Source: Cryptomeria japonica (lineage: Eukaryota > Streptophyta > Pinopsida > Cupressales > Cupressaceae). Taken from it: a DNA stretch of 64,000 nucleotides. The stretch's first letter is position 1; each line of letters begins with the position of its first letter. Positions 12,240 through 24,987 of this stretch are shown one piece after another. The stretch spans positions 603,260,709 to 603,324,708 of the forward strand of contig NC_081413.1 of NCBI RefSeq assembly GCF_030272615.1. The letters run 5' to 3'. Made by a program: the position numbers and the translations under genes. The notes under the pieces were generated by a model. That model worked only from the letters and a program-made list of their open reading frames with translations, searched no databases and had not been told where the DNA came from.

Positions 12240-13830
12240 ATATGATAGTGGAAGAGATTGAAGAAGAAACGAGACAACGTGTGGATGATACGATAACACA
12301 TCATAGATGAACATCTCAGGATGGGCTGTATATATATTGAGAAGAAGAATGCAAAGAGCTATGCATTTAGATCAATTGAATGAGATAGAAAGACAAAAAA
12401 TACAAGCACGCAAACATGAATCAGTTCAAAGACAATGTCAATCTCATGAGAATGTTGAGGTTAGTTTTGAAGGAATGAATTCTATTATAATAGATTGCAT
12501 GTTACAAACACCAAATAATAGAGCATGAGATATAATGAATGAATGATTCTTGATATCATATAGAAAATAATAGTTCACAAGAGGAACTCACATCTCAACT
12601 AAGAAAACAAAGACAATTGTAGAGAACACAAAATAGAAGGGATCAAGGAAGAATTAATAATAGTGAAAATATTGAAACTGATTTGAAGACTTTACAAATG
12701 ATATTTCATTATGGACTAGATAAATTTTCTACACCAAGTATATGCTATATTTGTCAAGAAATTTATGCTTCAATGAAGGGTTTTTAGGTACCTAAATACC
12801 CTATTTTTAATCGATGTCAATAAGAGAAGAATGGACATCAATTTTAAGTATTAAAGAACATGGATCCTCGCCCACAACCTTGAGAACTTACAAATTTAAC
12901 ACAAATAGAGGAAATGGCGATAGCATGTTTCAACTCATTCTTCAAGTTACACATGCAATTGGAGGTCAATATAAATATAATGGACACACCATAAGTTTTC
13001 CGCAAGAAGTAAGAACAATAATTAAAATCATACCACATCGAATAAAAGATCCACCCATTATTATTGTTCAAAAGAATGCACAACAATTATGGATGCGTTT
13101 GATAATATAAAGGACATACCATAAGTTTTCCACAATAAGTAAGAGAAATAGCTAAAACCTTACATTGAATAAAAAATTTACCCACTATTATTGTTTGAAA
13201 GAAGGATCAACTATAGATGATTGGAAATTATTGATGATACTAATTTTTGTTTCATTACATCCAACTATTAAGGAGGGGTTTGATAATAATATTCATCTAT
13301 TTGTAACAAATGATAAAGTACATAATGATAATAGAAAAAAAGTTATATTCATTAAGGAGACTGATAGCCTAAAGAATTGAAAGAAAAGAAGGTAGTAATA
13401 ATCCAACAAGACACCAGAATGATGAATTGGATGTTGAATTATTAATTTCTATGGATGCAGGGGTCATATTAACATCTAATTTATGCATAGAAGAAGGTCT
13501 TATGAATGGAGCTTTAGGATACATCCAAAATATCATATACAAACCTAGATGTGCCCCACTAGATCCACTAGCATTTGCTATGGTTGAATTTGATAATTAT
13601 TCTTGAATTCCTTTCAAAGATGCACCTCGACGATTAGCTTGGGTACTAACAATCTACAAATCACAAGGATTGACTCTTTCTAAGGAAACAATATATATAG
13701 GACCAAGAGAAAGGGCAATATTAAGATTTATTTCTATATCTTGTGTTAAGACCTTGTATGGAATTATAATATCACCACCATTTTCATATGTTCATTATAA
13801 AAAAATGAAGATCAGTAAATAACTCATCAA
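12240..13830 (+). pseudogene. Helitron replicase/helicase relic (DUF6570 and PIF1 tail)
   Basis: Three parts of a plant Helitron protein can be read in changing frames. 12240-12530: Arg/Gln-rich N-terminal stretch (ERQKIQARKH). 12680-13110: a CxxC segment (ICYICQEIY), then NMDPRPQP and ELTNLTQIEEMAIA in one frame and GHTISFPQEVRTI in another, characteristic of DUF6570. 13165-13830: PIF1-type helicase C-terminus, with SLHPTIKEGFDNNIHLF, GLMNGALGYIQNIIY and LAWVLTIYKSQGLTLS, the last being the conserved late helicase motif. The Rep (HUH) nickase and the ATP-binding front of the helicase are absent; the text passes from DUF6570 to the helicase tail within about 80 bases. Stops and frameshifts abound, so it is dead. 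Helitron termini were not found. Confidence 0.8.
12979..13198 (+). repeat. Tandem duplication of the DUF6570 segment in the Helitron relic
   Basis: 12979-13068 (TGGACACACCATAAGTTTTC, later CACCCATTATTATTGTT) recurs at 13108-13198 with about 15% change by eye. The second copy runs directly into the helicase tail, so the duplication marks the deletion junction. Confidence 0.7.
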
Positions 13831-13839
13831 AAGGAAAGG

Positions 13840-14900
13840 AGATGAAGAAAGAATCAAATATTTGGAAACATAATATTTTTATGCAATGTACATACATATG
13901 TGAAATGAAATCTTTTATTAATATTGAGATTAAATTTTTGGTTTAAGAGATTAAATGTCTCATTCATTATGAATTCCTATTGTAAATTTGAATGAATATG
14001 ATAGAAATAATGATTTGTAAAGAATACTGCTTTATTTAATTAAAAATTATGATAAATTAATATTTTACATGTCATGCTATGGATGCTACTAGCTTAGACA
14101 TCTTAAATACATCTATCTAAAATGCACCAAGAGATATTAGTCTCCAGGTGCATATCTATTCTCAATAACAATTTAAATATAGCCCCCCTCAAACTGATAT
14201 CTCTCAGCATATTTTATATAGATCTATTTAAGATATCTAAACTAGTTAATAATGTTTAAAATAATATCAATGAAATATTACAGTTAAAAAATATTTTCAA
14301 ATGTTATATTTAGGTTATAATTCATTCAAAACATAATTATTTTTTCCAATTTACAAATATTATAGTAAATTTAATTATGAGTTAATAATATTAAATTATT
14401 CCCTCTCTAAAAAATTCTTAAAGCAGATTTTAAAATTCAAATAATTATTAAATTATAATTTGATTAAGATACTTGTTTAATATATAATGTTAAATTGAAA
14501 ATTTTAATAAAGAGCATCAATATTAATAACCAAATCTACATATAGGTTAGAGCTATTAAATATAGGGTTTTACAAAGAGACTACTAAAGGCAAGGAATTT
14601 TGAATGATATAAGGTATATTACTTGTAAGAAATAACCTACATATAGACCATGAACACATTAATGGGCAATGTCACGCCAATGTTTATTTTTTTAGGAATT
14701 CATAAGTAGGATGCATTTTTAAAAAAAATTATTTTATACCTTCCTATCTTTCACTTAAAGAAAGGTGTTGGTGAGACCATGGTATATTATCTAGATAATT
14801 TTACCTTAATATTATCTAGTGACACTTAGTTACTTAAGCTATTAAGGCATTTACTTTATGTTTCTCATATTCATTTCTAGAAAAGTCTCCTTAATTCATT
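13840..14900. other. AT-rich non-coding stretch, nothing recognised
   Basis: No open frame beyond chance, no tRNA or repeat boundary seen. The text around 14090-14230 is slightly richer in C but carries no motif I know. Confidence 0.5.
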
Positions 14901-14960
14901 ACATCATACTATATTACATTACATCATACTATATTACATTACATCATACTATATTACATG
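14901..14960. repeat. 20-bp tandem repeat, three units
   Basis: ACATCATACTATATTACATT occurs three times back to back (last base changed in unit 3). A minisatellite with no visible function. Confidence 0.95.
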
Positions 14961-15780
14961 TTTTTACATAATATAATAATTCATTCCATTACATATCTCT
15001 CATAGATGTCTTTTGGTCATGCAAATTAATTTATTATATCTAACATTTTTTTTAACTAATATTTGAATCTTTATTTTATACAATAACATATACCCTATGA
15101 TCTACAAATAGATCCATGCAAAAGCCTATAAAATATGAACTATGATGTTCCCATATATTTCACATGTAGCATGATATCTATCCCATGTAAATTAGATATT
15201 AGTGTCTTTGTCCTTGTCAATTATTCATCATCTCTCTTCTACACAATTAACATCTAAAGATGATATACCCTATTACAATGATATTGACTAGTTAATGGTC
15301 TATTGTAAAACTTAGTATCATAACTTAAAACTACTTATACATTTGTTTATTTACATTTATTTTCTATTAAAATTTTCACATTCTTTAAGATATGAAATCA
15401 TACATTGGAATTTTCCCTTTAATTTCATAGGCTAAATAAATAATCAATTTAAAAATATTTAAAATTTTAAACATTATGTAAGACAACATAATTGATAGAT
15501 ACCACTTCACAATTATTATTTATAATATTTTTTCTTCAAAACATATTTAAATGTATAATTTAAATATTATAACACATCTAAATGAAATTATCTATTTGAA
15601 ATAGTCCAAATTGAAATTTACTAAAGAAAAACACCTTAAATTTAGATCAATCAAAATTAACCTTCAATCAAAAAAAATAATATCTAAATAATATTGAATC
15701 CTTTTAATTACTAAAAAATATTCTTCATACTATAAATACATGATTTTTTAACTTACAAAACACAAACAAAATATTATTCA

Positions 15781-16030
15781 TTAAATAATACATTTAAACT
15801 AAGGACTAGCTTTATCCTTTGTTTAATTCCAAACAAACACCACTCAGTCAATGCTAAAGATGGATTTTAAATAGTACATTTAATTAAAGGATAAGCTTTA
15901 TCCTTTTTAAAAAACCAGACATCACTCACTCAATCCTAAAGATGAATTTTAAATAATACATTTAAGCTAAGGATATGCTTTATCCTTTGTTTAATACCAA
16001 ACATGACTCGTTAAATCCTTAGGATGAACT
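15781..16030. repeat. Tandem repeat of 82-86 bp, three units
   Basis: Units begin at 15781, 15867 and 15949. Each has TTAAATA(A/G)TACATTTAA, then a small palindrome-like core (AAGGATA to GCTTTATCCTT), then CAAACA/CAGACA text ending in CTAAAGATG(G/A)ATTTT. It lies just downstream (in minus-strand terms) of the orphan laccase exon. 14961-15780 holds no recognisable gene. Confidence 0.75.
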
Positions 16031-16152
16031 TGTTCACCCTGGATATAAAAAGAGAAAACAATGCATATGTCCCTAAGTACACATCCTAAAGGAAACCCAT
16101 AGTACATTATGATGAACAACATCAAATTATATTTCTAACACGATAATTTGCT

Positions 16153-16283
16153 CTAGCATTCCGGGAGGTCTTGAGGAGGAGCCTTCATACTTTCAAACTC
16201 AGTGGGACCATTCTTCACTAGAAACACCATGCTCAACCCCCATGTTACATGATCATCAAAGTGACAATGTACAAACCAAACAC
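16153..16283 (-). pseudogene. Orphan last exon of a second laccase
   Basis: Read on the minus strand, a TTTGTGCAG acceptor is followed by 131 coding bases, exactly the length of exon 6 of the laccase at 7358-10735 and in the same phase. It encodes the fourth copper signature [15 protein letters not shown] and ends at ...DLPEC then TAG. It is undamaged and differs from the upstream gene at a modest number of sites, so it is a paralogue, not a recent copy. Exons 1-5 should lie to the right, but about 28 bases into the intron the text turns into REP-A, and no other laccase exon is seen as far as 64000. It is either a fragment or the end of a gene with an intron of more than 47 kb. Confidence 0.9.
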
Positions 16284-16310
16284 CTGCACAAATCCAACAA
16301 TCATTCATAT

Positions 16311-18368
16311 CCAATGTTTGTTGTCAATCTTTCTCTGTTGTCACATTTATCCAATGTTCATTGAATTACTAACATTTTATTCGACTAAAGGTCTCCCAAA
16401 ATGTTTGTTGTACTCGTATAATGGTTTATTTGAATCAATGTTCAAATTAAAATGAGGATAGGAACATTGTTTTATCTTTAAAGAAATGGCATCAGATGAT
16501 CTTGTGGTACTGCAAATATATTGTAAATTGCATATGTACCTTTTACTAAGAAAGTCCATGGAATTCATAAGTTGGTATTACTAAGTGTAAGTTAAATTAC
16601 TATATATTAGAATAATTAATACTCTATGTATTAAAGTTTAATGTATTCATATATCATTGTGTCTTTATATATAGAATTTATAAAGGAATTTCTTTAAATG
16701 ATTAAGTGCACGGTTATAACTCTTATTAATAACTTGATATTGTAACTTTCTTCATTACAAATGTATAGATTATACTTATTATCACTTTTACATTATTCAA
16801 GTTTAATTTATTGAATTATGAATATTTTCAAGGATCTTTTTTTTGTAAATTTTATAATTATATTTTATATCATTATATTCAACTTTTTTTTTAATAACTA
16901 AGAGATGAAGTGTATATTGAGTAAATAAATAGTCAATAGTATAAAGTGTTAGTGAAAAATATGATAATTCTTGGATAGTCTATTCATCTTTTTAGTAACC
17001 TTTGTCTCACTTGTTCTTATTAGACAATCATAATTGTGTATAGCTATTAGTAAAGTATTTCCATAAAGTAGTTTCTAGTATAGAATAGTATAGAATTTAT
17101 GTTGACATTAACTTACATAGTATCAAGTAGATACCATATGGAGTGATGAATTTTAGTATAGACTATAGATTATCAAAATTACAGGGTTTATTGTTCCTTG
17201 TTCTGTCAATTAACAAGTTATTATATCTTGTATAGAATTTTGGTTAATAATACTTGGGCTTAGGTCCGATCATTTTTTTTTATGAACGAAATTGGCTTAA
17301 ATTGACAACAAATAATATTATTCAATAATTGCTTCTAGATTCGATTGTGTATGCCAATTTTTATCACCAATGTTTGGAATCACACTCCATGTTTCATCTC
17401 CTTGGTATTCTTGTTTCATCCCAATGATGAATCATAGAGTATGATTCGAAACATTGATGATAAAAATTGGCATACACAATTGAATCCAGAAGCAATTATT
17501 GAATATTAGCATGGATTGTGGAAATCTGATAGTTCTAATAGATAATATCTTTTTTATGTCCTACTTAATTTAGAATTGTTAACGTAATCTCATACATAGA
17601 GGTATTTTCTTTGTAATAGAGAATGTTAAATTTATTAAAATCCTAACAAATATAGAACATATATGTATATAAAAGATTGTGGAAATCTGATAGCTCTAAT
17701 AGATAATATGTTTTTATATCCTACTTAATTTAGAATTGTTAGCATAATCTCATACATAGAGGTATTTGCTCTGTAATAGATAATGTTAAATTTATTAAAA
17801 TCCTAACAAATAAATAACATATATGTATATATTTATATTTATGTGTGGAATAAAGTATCTTGTGAAATGATGTATAAATTAACCCTTATTAATATTCCAT
17901 TAATTACATGCATATCATGTAGGTAGAAGAGTAAAAAATGGTTTGTAGCTATTTTAATTTTGAGTAAAACACATCTAAAGTTTTAGTATCATTGGATGGG
18001 TGTCAAATATGAAGAAATAGATAAGGGTAGGTTACTACTTCAAACCTATCTATCAATAGTCAGTTTAAAAGTTGCTTTGGCTAAATCTTGCTAATCAATA
18101 GTAAATATTTACTTTTGATTGTTTCCTTTTTTTTCTTCCATATCATGATATTGATGCATTTTCATTTCGTTATGTATTAGAATGTTAGATATATTATGCT
18201 ACATTAGATTCCACCATTCTTGCCAATTCCAAATTGCTAGATGTCTTCATATAGGGTTGAATATTTTTCATACAAAGGATTATGTTGAAGAGAAAACTTC
18301 ATGGTAGGGGTGGTAAAGTATATTTATGATGTGCTATCTTGTCGTGTTATTGTGTGGATGTTGTTGGT
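16311..18368. repeat. REP-A copy 3 (left-truncated)
   Basis: Matches 2604-4637 throughout with more substitutions than copies 1 and 2 show against each other. It contains the foldback (17320-17504) and the 161-bp direct repeat. Its left edge falls in the intron next to the orphan laccase exon; its right edge (GTTGTTGGT) is the same as that of copy 1. Confidence 0.9.
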
Positions 18369-18599
18369 CAAGGTATTGTTTAGATTTATTTGTACTAAGT
18401 TAAATAGACCATTGGGTTATATTTTTCAAAGGAAAATAAATTTCCTATTTTATTCCCAAATATTCAAGCCTAATATAATTGTGCTAAATATCTATATATT
18501 ATTTTATCTTTTTTCTTAATTTGGGCATGCGGTTTCATTTTAAGCAATTTATAAATTTAATTCTAAATAGGTTCTTACAAGAATCAATCATCCAAAGCT

Positions 18600-18870
18600 A
18601 TTAAAAATATGATATTTCCTTAAATACAAAGAAATACATATTTTTAGAGCAGGAAGATAACCATCTTGGACATATTATGTCCAAGGAGGGGGTGAGAATC
18701 AATCCAATGTAAGTCAAAATTATTGATATTATCTTGTAGCCCAAGATAGTCATGTCAATTCAGTCATTCTTCAAGTAGATCAGTTTTTTTAGGAAATTTG
18801 TTCGTAACTTTACATAAAATGTAAAGGTCATTTCTAAGGTGCTTTAATATGGACTAGCTACTAATCGGGA
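18600..18870 (+). pseudogene. Ty3/gypsy reverse transcriptase relic
   Basis: One frame reads KKYIFLEQED, then HLGHIMSKEGVRINPM, then, past a stop, SFFRKFVRNFT. This is the end of a gypsy RT and its connection to RNase H (family pattern LGHxxSxEGVxxxPxKV ... FYRKFVRNFS). Several in-frame stops. No other domain is readable nearby; 18870-19500 shows only isolated fragments. Confidence 0.75.
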
Positions 18871-20039
18871 AAGAGAATCTATTGATTCTCTCATTCCTTA
18901 TTGGCAACTTTTAATTTTTATTGAATGAACTTATTTTATTGCAACTTGAGGATTGTGTTTCATCCTAAGCCCGTGATATCAAGATTGTATGCTTGGTCAT
19001 TCCATATTAATATGGACCCACTATACTTCTAAGGAGTATGGTCAAATGTACATGGATTTCCATTTCCACTTGTTAGCATATTGTGCAACTCTTAGACATC
19101 ATAACTAGAAAGGATAGAAGGTTTGTTTCTTGCAAATATGCAAGATTGCAACACGTATCATATGTCAGGCCGAGTCACCTAAAAGGTCATTCAAAGGAAC
19201 AACTTGTTGGACCACCGATTGATGTAAAATTTTAAAAAGGAGAAAAGAGCTCATGATAGTTGTTTGATAGAAAAGATCAATGGTTAGGATTTAAAATTGA
19301 AAAATGACTACATGAAGCTACCTGCTTCACAAATATGAGAATTGAAGGGAAGATTTATCTATTATTTGTCCAATTTCATCAGCCTCTTTCATTAAATTGC
19401 ATGATTTTCTATTTTCTTGAGTGCCAAGAAGTCTCATGTGTTGAGAGTTCACATAATTTGAGTTGTCAAAAATTTTCTAGTGCTTTCTAGGGCTTGTATG
19501 GGAAATGTAATAGTAAGTTAAATTTTCTTGTATTTGCATTTTTTATATCTTGTAAAGAGTATTTTATAGTTTTCTAAGGATTAATTAGAAAGAAATGAAG
19601 TGTAGAAAGAGTTCTTAGCATCTAAATTTCTTTCAAGATGATATAATTATAAAGTTTCTTAGGAATTCCTAACCCTATTTGTTACATTCACATAAACCCT
19701 TACCCTAACACCATGGTCAAGCCATTAAGGAAAGTAAAAAGAAGAATTGATGGGAACATAATTGCCTAGTTTCTTGGATCATCCAAAAGGGCCAGAGGAG
19801 CTCGAGGTGATATAATTCTAATTGACAACATTGTTGACAAGAATTAGTCCTGCAGGTATCCCATCATCCTAGTTCATGGTCTAAGATTATTTAGATATGG
19901 ATTCAATAGGTGCATGGTCAACATGCCTATTTATGATGTGTGGAGATTAGGTCTAGGAAGGCTAGTTATGACTAACATTTTTCATCAATGTAGACCTAAT
20001 TAAAGCTATTTCTAAAGAATATGACCCATATAATATTTT

Positions 20040-20345
20040 TGATGACTTAAAAATATGATCTTAATGTTAACATAATATAATACATTATTTTGTTACTTGT
20101 CACCATTTCCATTTCTCAATAGTATTATATAGTTATAGATGTATATATTCACTTCATCAATAATTCAATTCATCACACTTAGTTTTATCTTCCTTTATGT
20201 GTTCTCATCTGGTATCAGAACTAGAGTGGTAACTAATGGTGGATGGATAATCCATTGCAAATAAATATTGATTTTCTTGACTTAGGTTCCTATGCATGTT
20301 GGAAGTTAATGATTGGGAGATTGAATTCATTATTAGTAATATCAC
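20040..20345 (+). mobile_element. Edge of a + strand copia-type LTR, its PBS and a gag start
   Basis: TGGTATCAGAACTAGAG at 20210-20226 matches the usual initiator tRNA-Met primer-binding site (TGGTATCAGA...). The AT-rich text before it ends in CA at 20207, as an LTR should. The following bases give, in broken frames, FLCMLEVNDWEIEF-like text resembling a copia gag start (SYACWKLMIGRLNS in the adjacent frame). The LTR's left end was not found; it may begin between 19400 and 19700. The element is cut near 20345-20480, where a minus-strand copia begins. Confidence 0.6.
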
Positions 20346-20479
20346 ACTCTTTCTAAGCATAATATCCTTGTTGGTGTGAGCATTGTAGAAGTATCTCTAA
20401 AATTCGACTAAAGGAGAATGCAAGTTAGGAGACATATTGATATAAGATTTAGGAGCCACCTCTACAACATAAGCATATT

Positions 20480-23400
20480 GTTTTTTCTTATCTTCACCAA
20501 AATATTTAATGTCTTAAGCAAGTGAGAACATGACTTATACAAATAACTTGTTTACAATTCATAGATGCAACCACATATTTTGCTTCTGTAGTTGACTGTG
20601 ATACACAATTTTTCCTTTTACTAGTCCAAGATACCAGTCTACCTCCAAGAAGAAAATCTCCACTGTTTATGCTTTTTTGGTAATCAACATTTCTGGCCTA
20701 GTCTGCATCTGTGAAAACTTTCAAAGAAAAGTTACCTCTATAAGGATACCATAAACCATAAACAATTGTTCCTTTCAGATACCTGGATATCCTTTTTATT
20801 GCTACCATGTGTGTCTCCTTGGGACTCTTTTGAAATCTAGCAACTAAACCAACAACATGTGCAATATCCGGTCTATTGTGAACAACATAATCCAATTTTC
20901 CAATCATAGAACTGTATTATTTCTTATCTACAGAGGGTGAATCATCCTCTTTTGATAATTTGCAATCTGTCACCATTGGAGTACCATCCAGTTTGCAGTA
21001 TTCCATCCCAAAAGTCTTCAAAACTTCATTCACATACTTAGTTTGACAAATAAAAATTCTGTCTTCTAGCTGCTGGACCTGTAACCTAATGAAAAACTTT
21101 ATCTCACTGATCAGAGACATCTCAAACTCTTTCTTCATTTCATCAACAAAAGTCATAAACAAATCATCATCTCCATCAAATATTATATCATCAATAAAAA
21201 CTTCTGAAATTAATATTTTGTCTCCAATCTTTAAATAGATATTACTATCCTCACTGGTTCACTGGAATCCTATCTTAATTGGATGTGCATGCAGTGTCTC
21301 ATACCATTCTCTTTGTGCTTGTTTCAATCCATATAATTCCTTGTGTAACCTACATACCATATATTTATCCTTTGTCAAGGAAAACCCATCCGGTTGTTCT
21401 ATATACACTTCTTCTTCAAGAATATTGTTCAAGAAAGCTGATTTAACGTCCATTTGATATACCTTAAAACCTTTAAAAGCTACAAAGGTAAGTAAAATTC
21501 TAACACCTTCAAGTCTTACCATAGGTATAAAGGTTTCACCATAGTCTTCACCTTCTTCTTGTGTATACCCTTTGCATACAAGTCTTGCCTTATTTCTCAC
21601 AACCTCACCATCTTCATTTAACTTGTTTCTAAATACCCACTTTGTACCAATCACATTTTTGTCTTCCGGTCTAGGAACAAGAGACCATGTGTTGTTTTTC
21701 TCAATCTAATATAGTTCTTCATTCATTGCATTAATCCAATCATCATCTTTCAATTCTTCTATAACTCTCTTTGGTTCAACAGTTGAAATCAGACAAGAAT
21801 TTTATCTGATTTTTCTTCTAGTTAGCACACCATCATACTTGTCACCTATAATTTGGTCTTTTGAATGATTTAGCCTTATATATCTTGGGATTACCAGTTC
21901 TGGTGCAGTGACTTCTTCATGTTCATCATGTTACTCATCATCTACCAATTGAGCACCTATTTCTGTATTGTTCTGTTCATTTTTCTACACTTCCAGTTCA
22001 ATAAACACTAGTTTTTCTTCATCATCTTTCTTCACAAGAACTTGGTTCAAAGTGTAAATAGAAGTGCTAACTTCTTCTCTCCAAAACATCTTTGGTACAT
22101 CTCCTTGTATCGGCATAGTCCTATCTACTTCCACAATTATCCTGTTTCTTCTCTTAACAATTCCATTTTGTTGTGGAGTCCTAGGTGCAAACATTTGCCT
22201 CTTTATTCCCTGCTCACCACAATACTTCACAAACTCATCAGAAGTGAATTCACCACCCTGGTCAGATCTCAGATATTTTAGACTCAACCTGGATTCCTTT
22301 TCTACTAAGGCTTTAAAGGTCTTAAATTTACTGAAAGCTTCAGAATTCTTCTTTTAGAAAAGTGACCCACATCATCCTTGAAAATTCATAAAATACTTAT
22401 CACCATAAAAGCTCCTAGTCCTCATAGGACCACATAAGTTAGAATACACTAAATCAAGAGTATTCTCAGAAGAAAAGGATTTACTCTTAAAATATGTAGA
22501 AGTCATCTTACCCATCTGATATTATTTACATAACACATTGTCTGGTTTCACAAGCTGTGGCATACCTCTCACCATACTAGATTTGCTAACCCTTTCAAGT
22601 TATCAAAGTTCACATGATAAATTTTTTTGTGCCATAACCAGCTATCCTCAATTCTAGGAACCAAACAACTATTCACATTATCATTTAGATGAAATAGATT
22701 ACCTCTGGCTTGTTTTCGAGTAGAAATCAAATCTCTTTTGCATCCCATGATGCTGCATACTCCACTCTTAAATTCAAGGTTATATCCTTTGTCATTAAAT
22801 TGTCCAGCACTCAATAAGTTATGTTTTAAGCCTTCTACCCAATAAACATCATCTGCATTACTTTTACCGTTCAGAGAGATATAGATCCTTTACCTTTAAC
22901 CATAAAGGGTGAGTTGTTACCAAATCTTACCACACTGCCATCAAATTCTTCAAAAGATAAATGTTCTTTTATCACCGGTCATGTGGTGTGATCAACCACT
23001 ATCAATTATCCATTCATCACTAGAGTCAAATTGAGATACCAAAGTCTTTTCATTAGACAAATCTTCTTTTACAGAAACAAAGACAATCTCCTCATTGTCA
23101 TCATCTTTGGATTCCTCATCAGTCACTCCTTCATCAACTACAACATAGCATTGTTTCTTCCCTTTTCCTTTATATTTCCTAAAATTATCCTTTCTATCAC
23201 TGTTAGGACAGTTTGTAGCTATATTTACAATCTTATTGCAAGAGAAACACTTAAGAGGTAGTTTACCTTTATATTTACCAGTGCCTCTTGGAAGTCTCTT
23301 AGCCAGAAGAGCTTCAAACTCCATCAAGTTGTCTTTATCATCCACATATGCCTTTCTACCACCATGACTTGATTTGTAATCATAACTATGACATACATAT

Positions 23401-24110
23401 TTTCCTTTTCTCATAGGTGTACCAATTATAGATGCCTTAAAATCTGATTTAGATGACTTAGAAATACTATTATAAAAACTATTCAATTCAAATCTAGTTA
23501 GTTTACCAATAAGCGAATCGGTAGTGACCTTGTCACTACTCACTCACCTTAACTCTTGAATAGCAGAAACTGTATTGCATAGGTAGGTAAAAGAGTTCTA
23601 ACCATCGTACATACAACAGTGTCATCTTAAATCTTTCCTCCAACATTTTTAATACCACTGACAACCTCTTTGATCCTTTGTCCATACTGAGCTATATTTT
23701 CACCTTCTACCATTATCATATCATCAAATTTACCTCTAAGACTCTCTTCCTTATATTTTTGAATATGTTTATCACCATCATAGATTAGTTCTAATTTCTT
23801 CCAAACTTCAAATGCAGTTTCTAATCCATGTACATCAATGTATTCAGTATCAAATAGTGCACTTACAATGGCTTCCGGTGCTTGATTGTTTTCCTTCTGC
23901 TCCTTAAGCTGATATGGAGCTAGAGGACCAGTAAGGGGTACATGTTTAGTAGTAACATGTTTCCAAAACTGATAACCCATACCTTTGATATAAATCTTCA
24001 TTCTATCTTTCCATATTGTGTAGTTGTCCTTGGTAAATTTCAGACCCTCCTTCATCATTCTCTTCCATATCTTTTCCTCAAGCTGTTAAGCTTCCTGTAC
24101 ACATAGGACC
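20480..24110 (-). pseudogene. Ty1/copia gag-pol polyprotein, decayed
   Basis: Read from right to left. Gag: 24058-23627 (NYTIWKDRMKIYIKG), continuing at 23543-22992 with a zinc knuckle (CFSC...NC, His replaced by Asn). Protease: EWIIDSG, then a TGA where Cys is normal, then SHHMTGD near 22990. Integrase: GAG-pre-integrase segment 22814-22569 (SWLWHKKIYH) and core 22287-21985 (LRSDQGGEFTS, PQQNGIVKRRN). Reverse transcriptase: 21654-21259 ([23 protein letters not shown]) and FIDDIIF in the YVDD position near 21180. RNase H: 20907-20698 and on to 20500 with frameshifts. Domain order PR-INT-RT-RH is diagnostic of copia. Stops include TGA after GFQ (about 21256) and TAA near 20914. The 3' end and 3' LTR are missing. 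Confidence 0.92.
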
Positions 24111-24126
24111 TAATTCTCTAATACCA
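24111..24126 (-). other. Primer-binding site of the minus-strand copia
   Basis: On the minus strand TGGTATTAGAGAATTA, the tRNA-Met type PBS with one change (C to T), two bases inside the LTR end. Confidence 0.7.
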
Positions 24127-24128
24127 AT

Positions 24129-24987
24129 TGTTATTTAGAGGATTCGGTTAATACTGAGAGGGGTTGAATCAATATTAACAACAAACTAAAATCTTAAACC
24201 AAACTGATCAAAACTTCACCAAAATAGATCAGAACCAGTACTGGTAGCCACTGAAATCAATCTACTTATCAGATTTACCAAACTACTCATTTAAGTGCTC
24301 CATATCATGCATGCATTAGAAAGACATCAACTTAACATAAACACAAAGAAATCACCATATGAACACTAGGATTTTCACGTGGAAACCCAAATGGGAAAAA
24401 CCATGGTGGGAATGGGAATTGGTACCCACAAGATAGTGCACTCTTTTGAAAGCACCCTATTAGAAGCCTAGCCCAGTTAGGAGAAGACCCTGTTAGGACT
24501 CACCCGGTCAAGGGATTTACAATATGAGCTTTGTTAGGAGCTTTTCCCTATTAGAAGAAACCTCGCAGGAGGATTTAAACTCAAGTTGTTGAGGTACCCG
24601 GTTAAGGGATTTACATGAACAAGGCTTGTTAGGACCTACTCGGTTAAGGGATTTTGAACCTACCAAAACTGCTAGGGAACAACATATGAACGATATGAAA
24701 ATAGCACTTCCTGCTTTCTTATTTAGATCCACTTCAACTCTAATCTGCTTCACTCTTACAAACATACACCTCTAGTTCAGCTACACACTCTTTTCTCATA
24801 TTACCGATCCAATAAACTTCATCAAAACTAACCTAGATACACTTTACATCTTTGTCAGTTACAAAACCCTAGATACATCAAGATTCAAATGAATTTACAT
24901 CATAGATAATCATAAATCATTACAAATCATCATACAAATTATTACAACAAATATCAAGACAATTTCAACCGTTGAATAATAATAACA
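24129..24987 (-). mobile_element. 5' LTR of the minus-strand copia
   Basis: The inner edge is fixed by the PBS. The outer edge is proposed at 24987 because the minus-strand ends then read TGTTAT...ATAACA, a perfect 6-bp terminal inverted repeat, for 859 bp. The element carries a motif (CGGTTAAGGGATTT) three times near 24510, 24600 and 24645. With no second LTR in the window the outer edge is provisional. Confidence 0.5.

Noticed and set aside
14881-16030. CRISPR-like or centromeric array
   Set aside because: Only three units each, no regular unique spacers, and plant context; simple tandem repeats.
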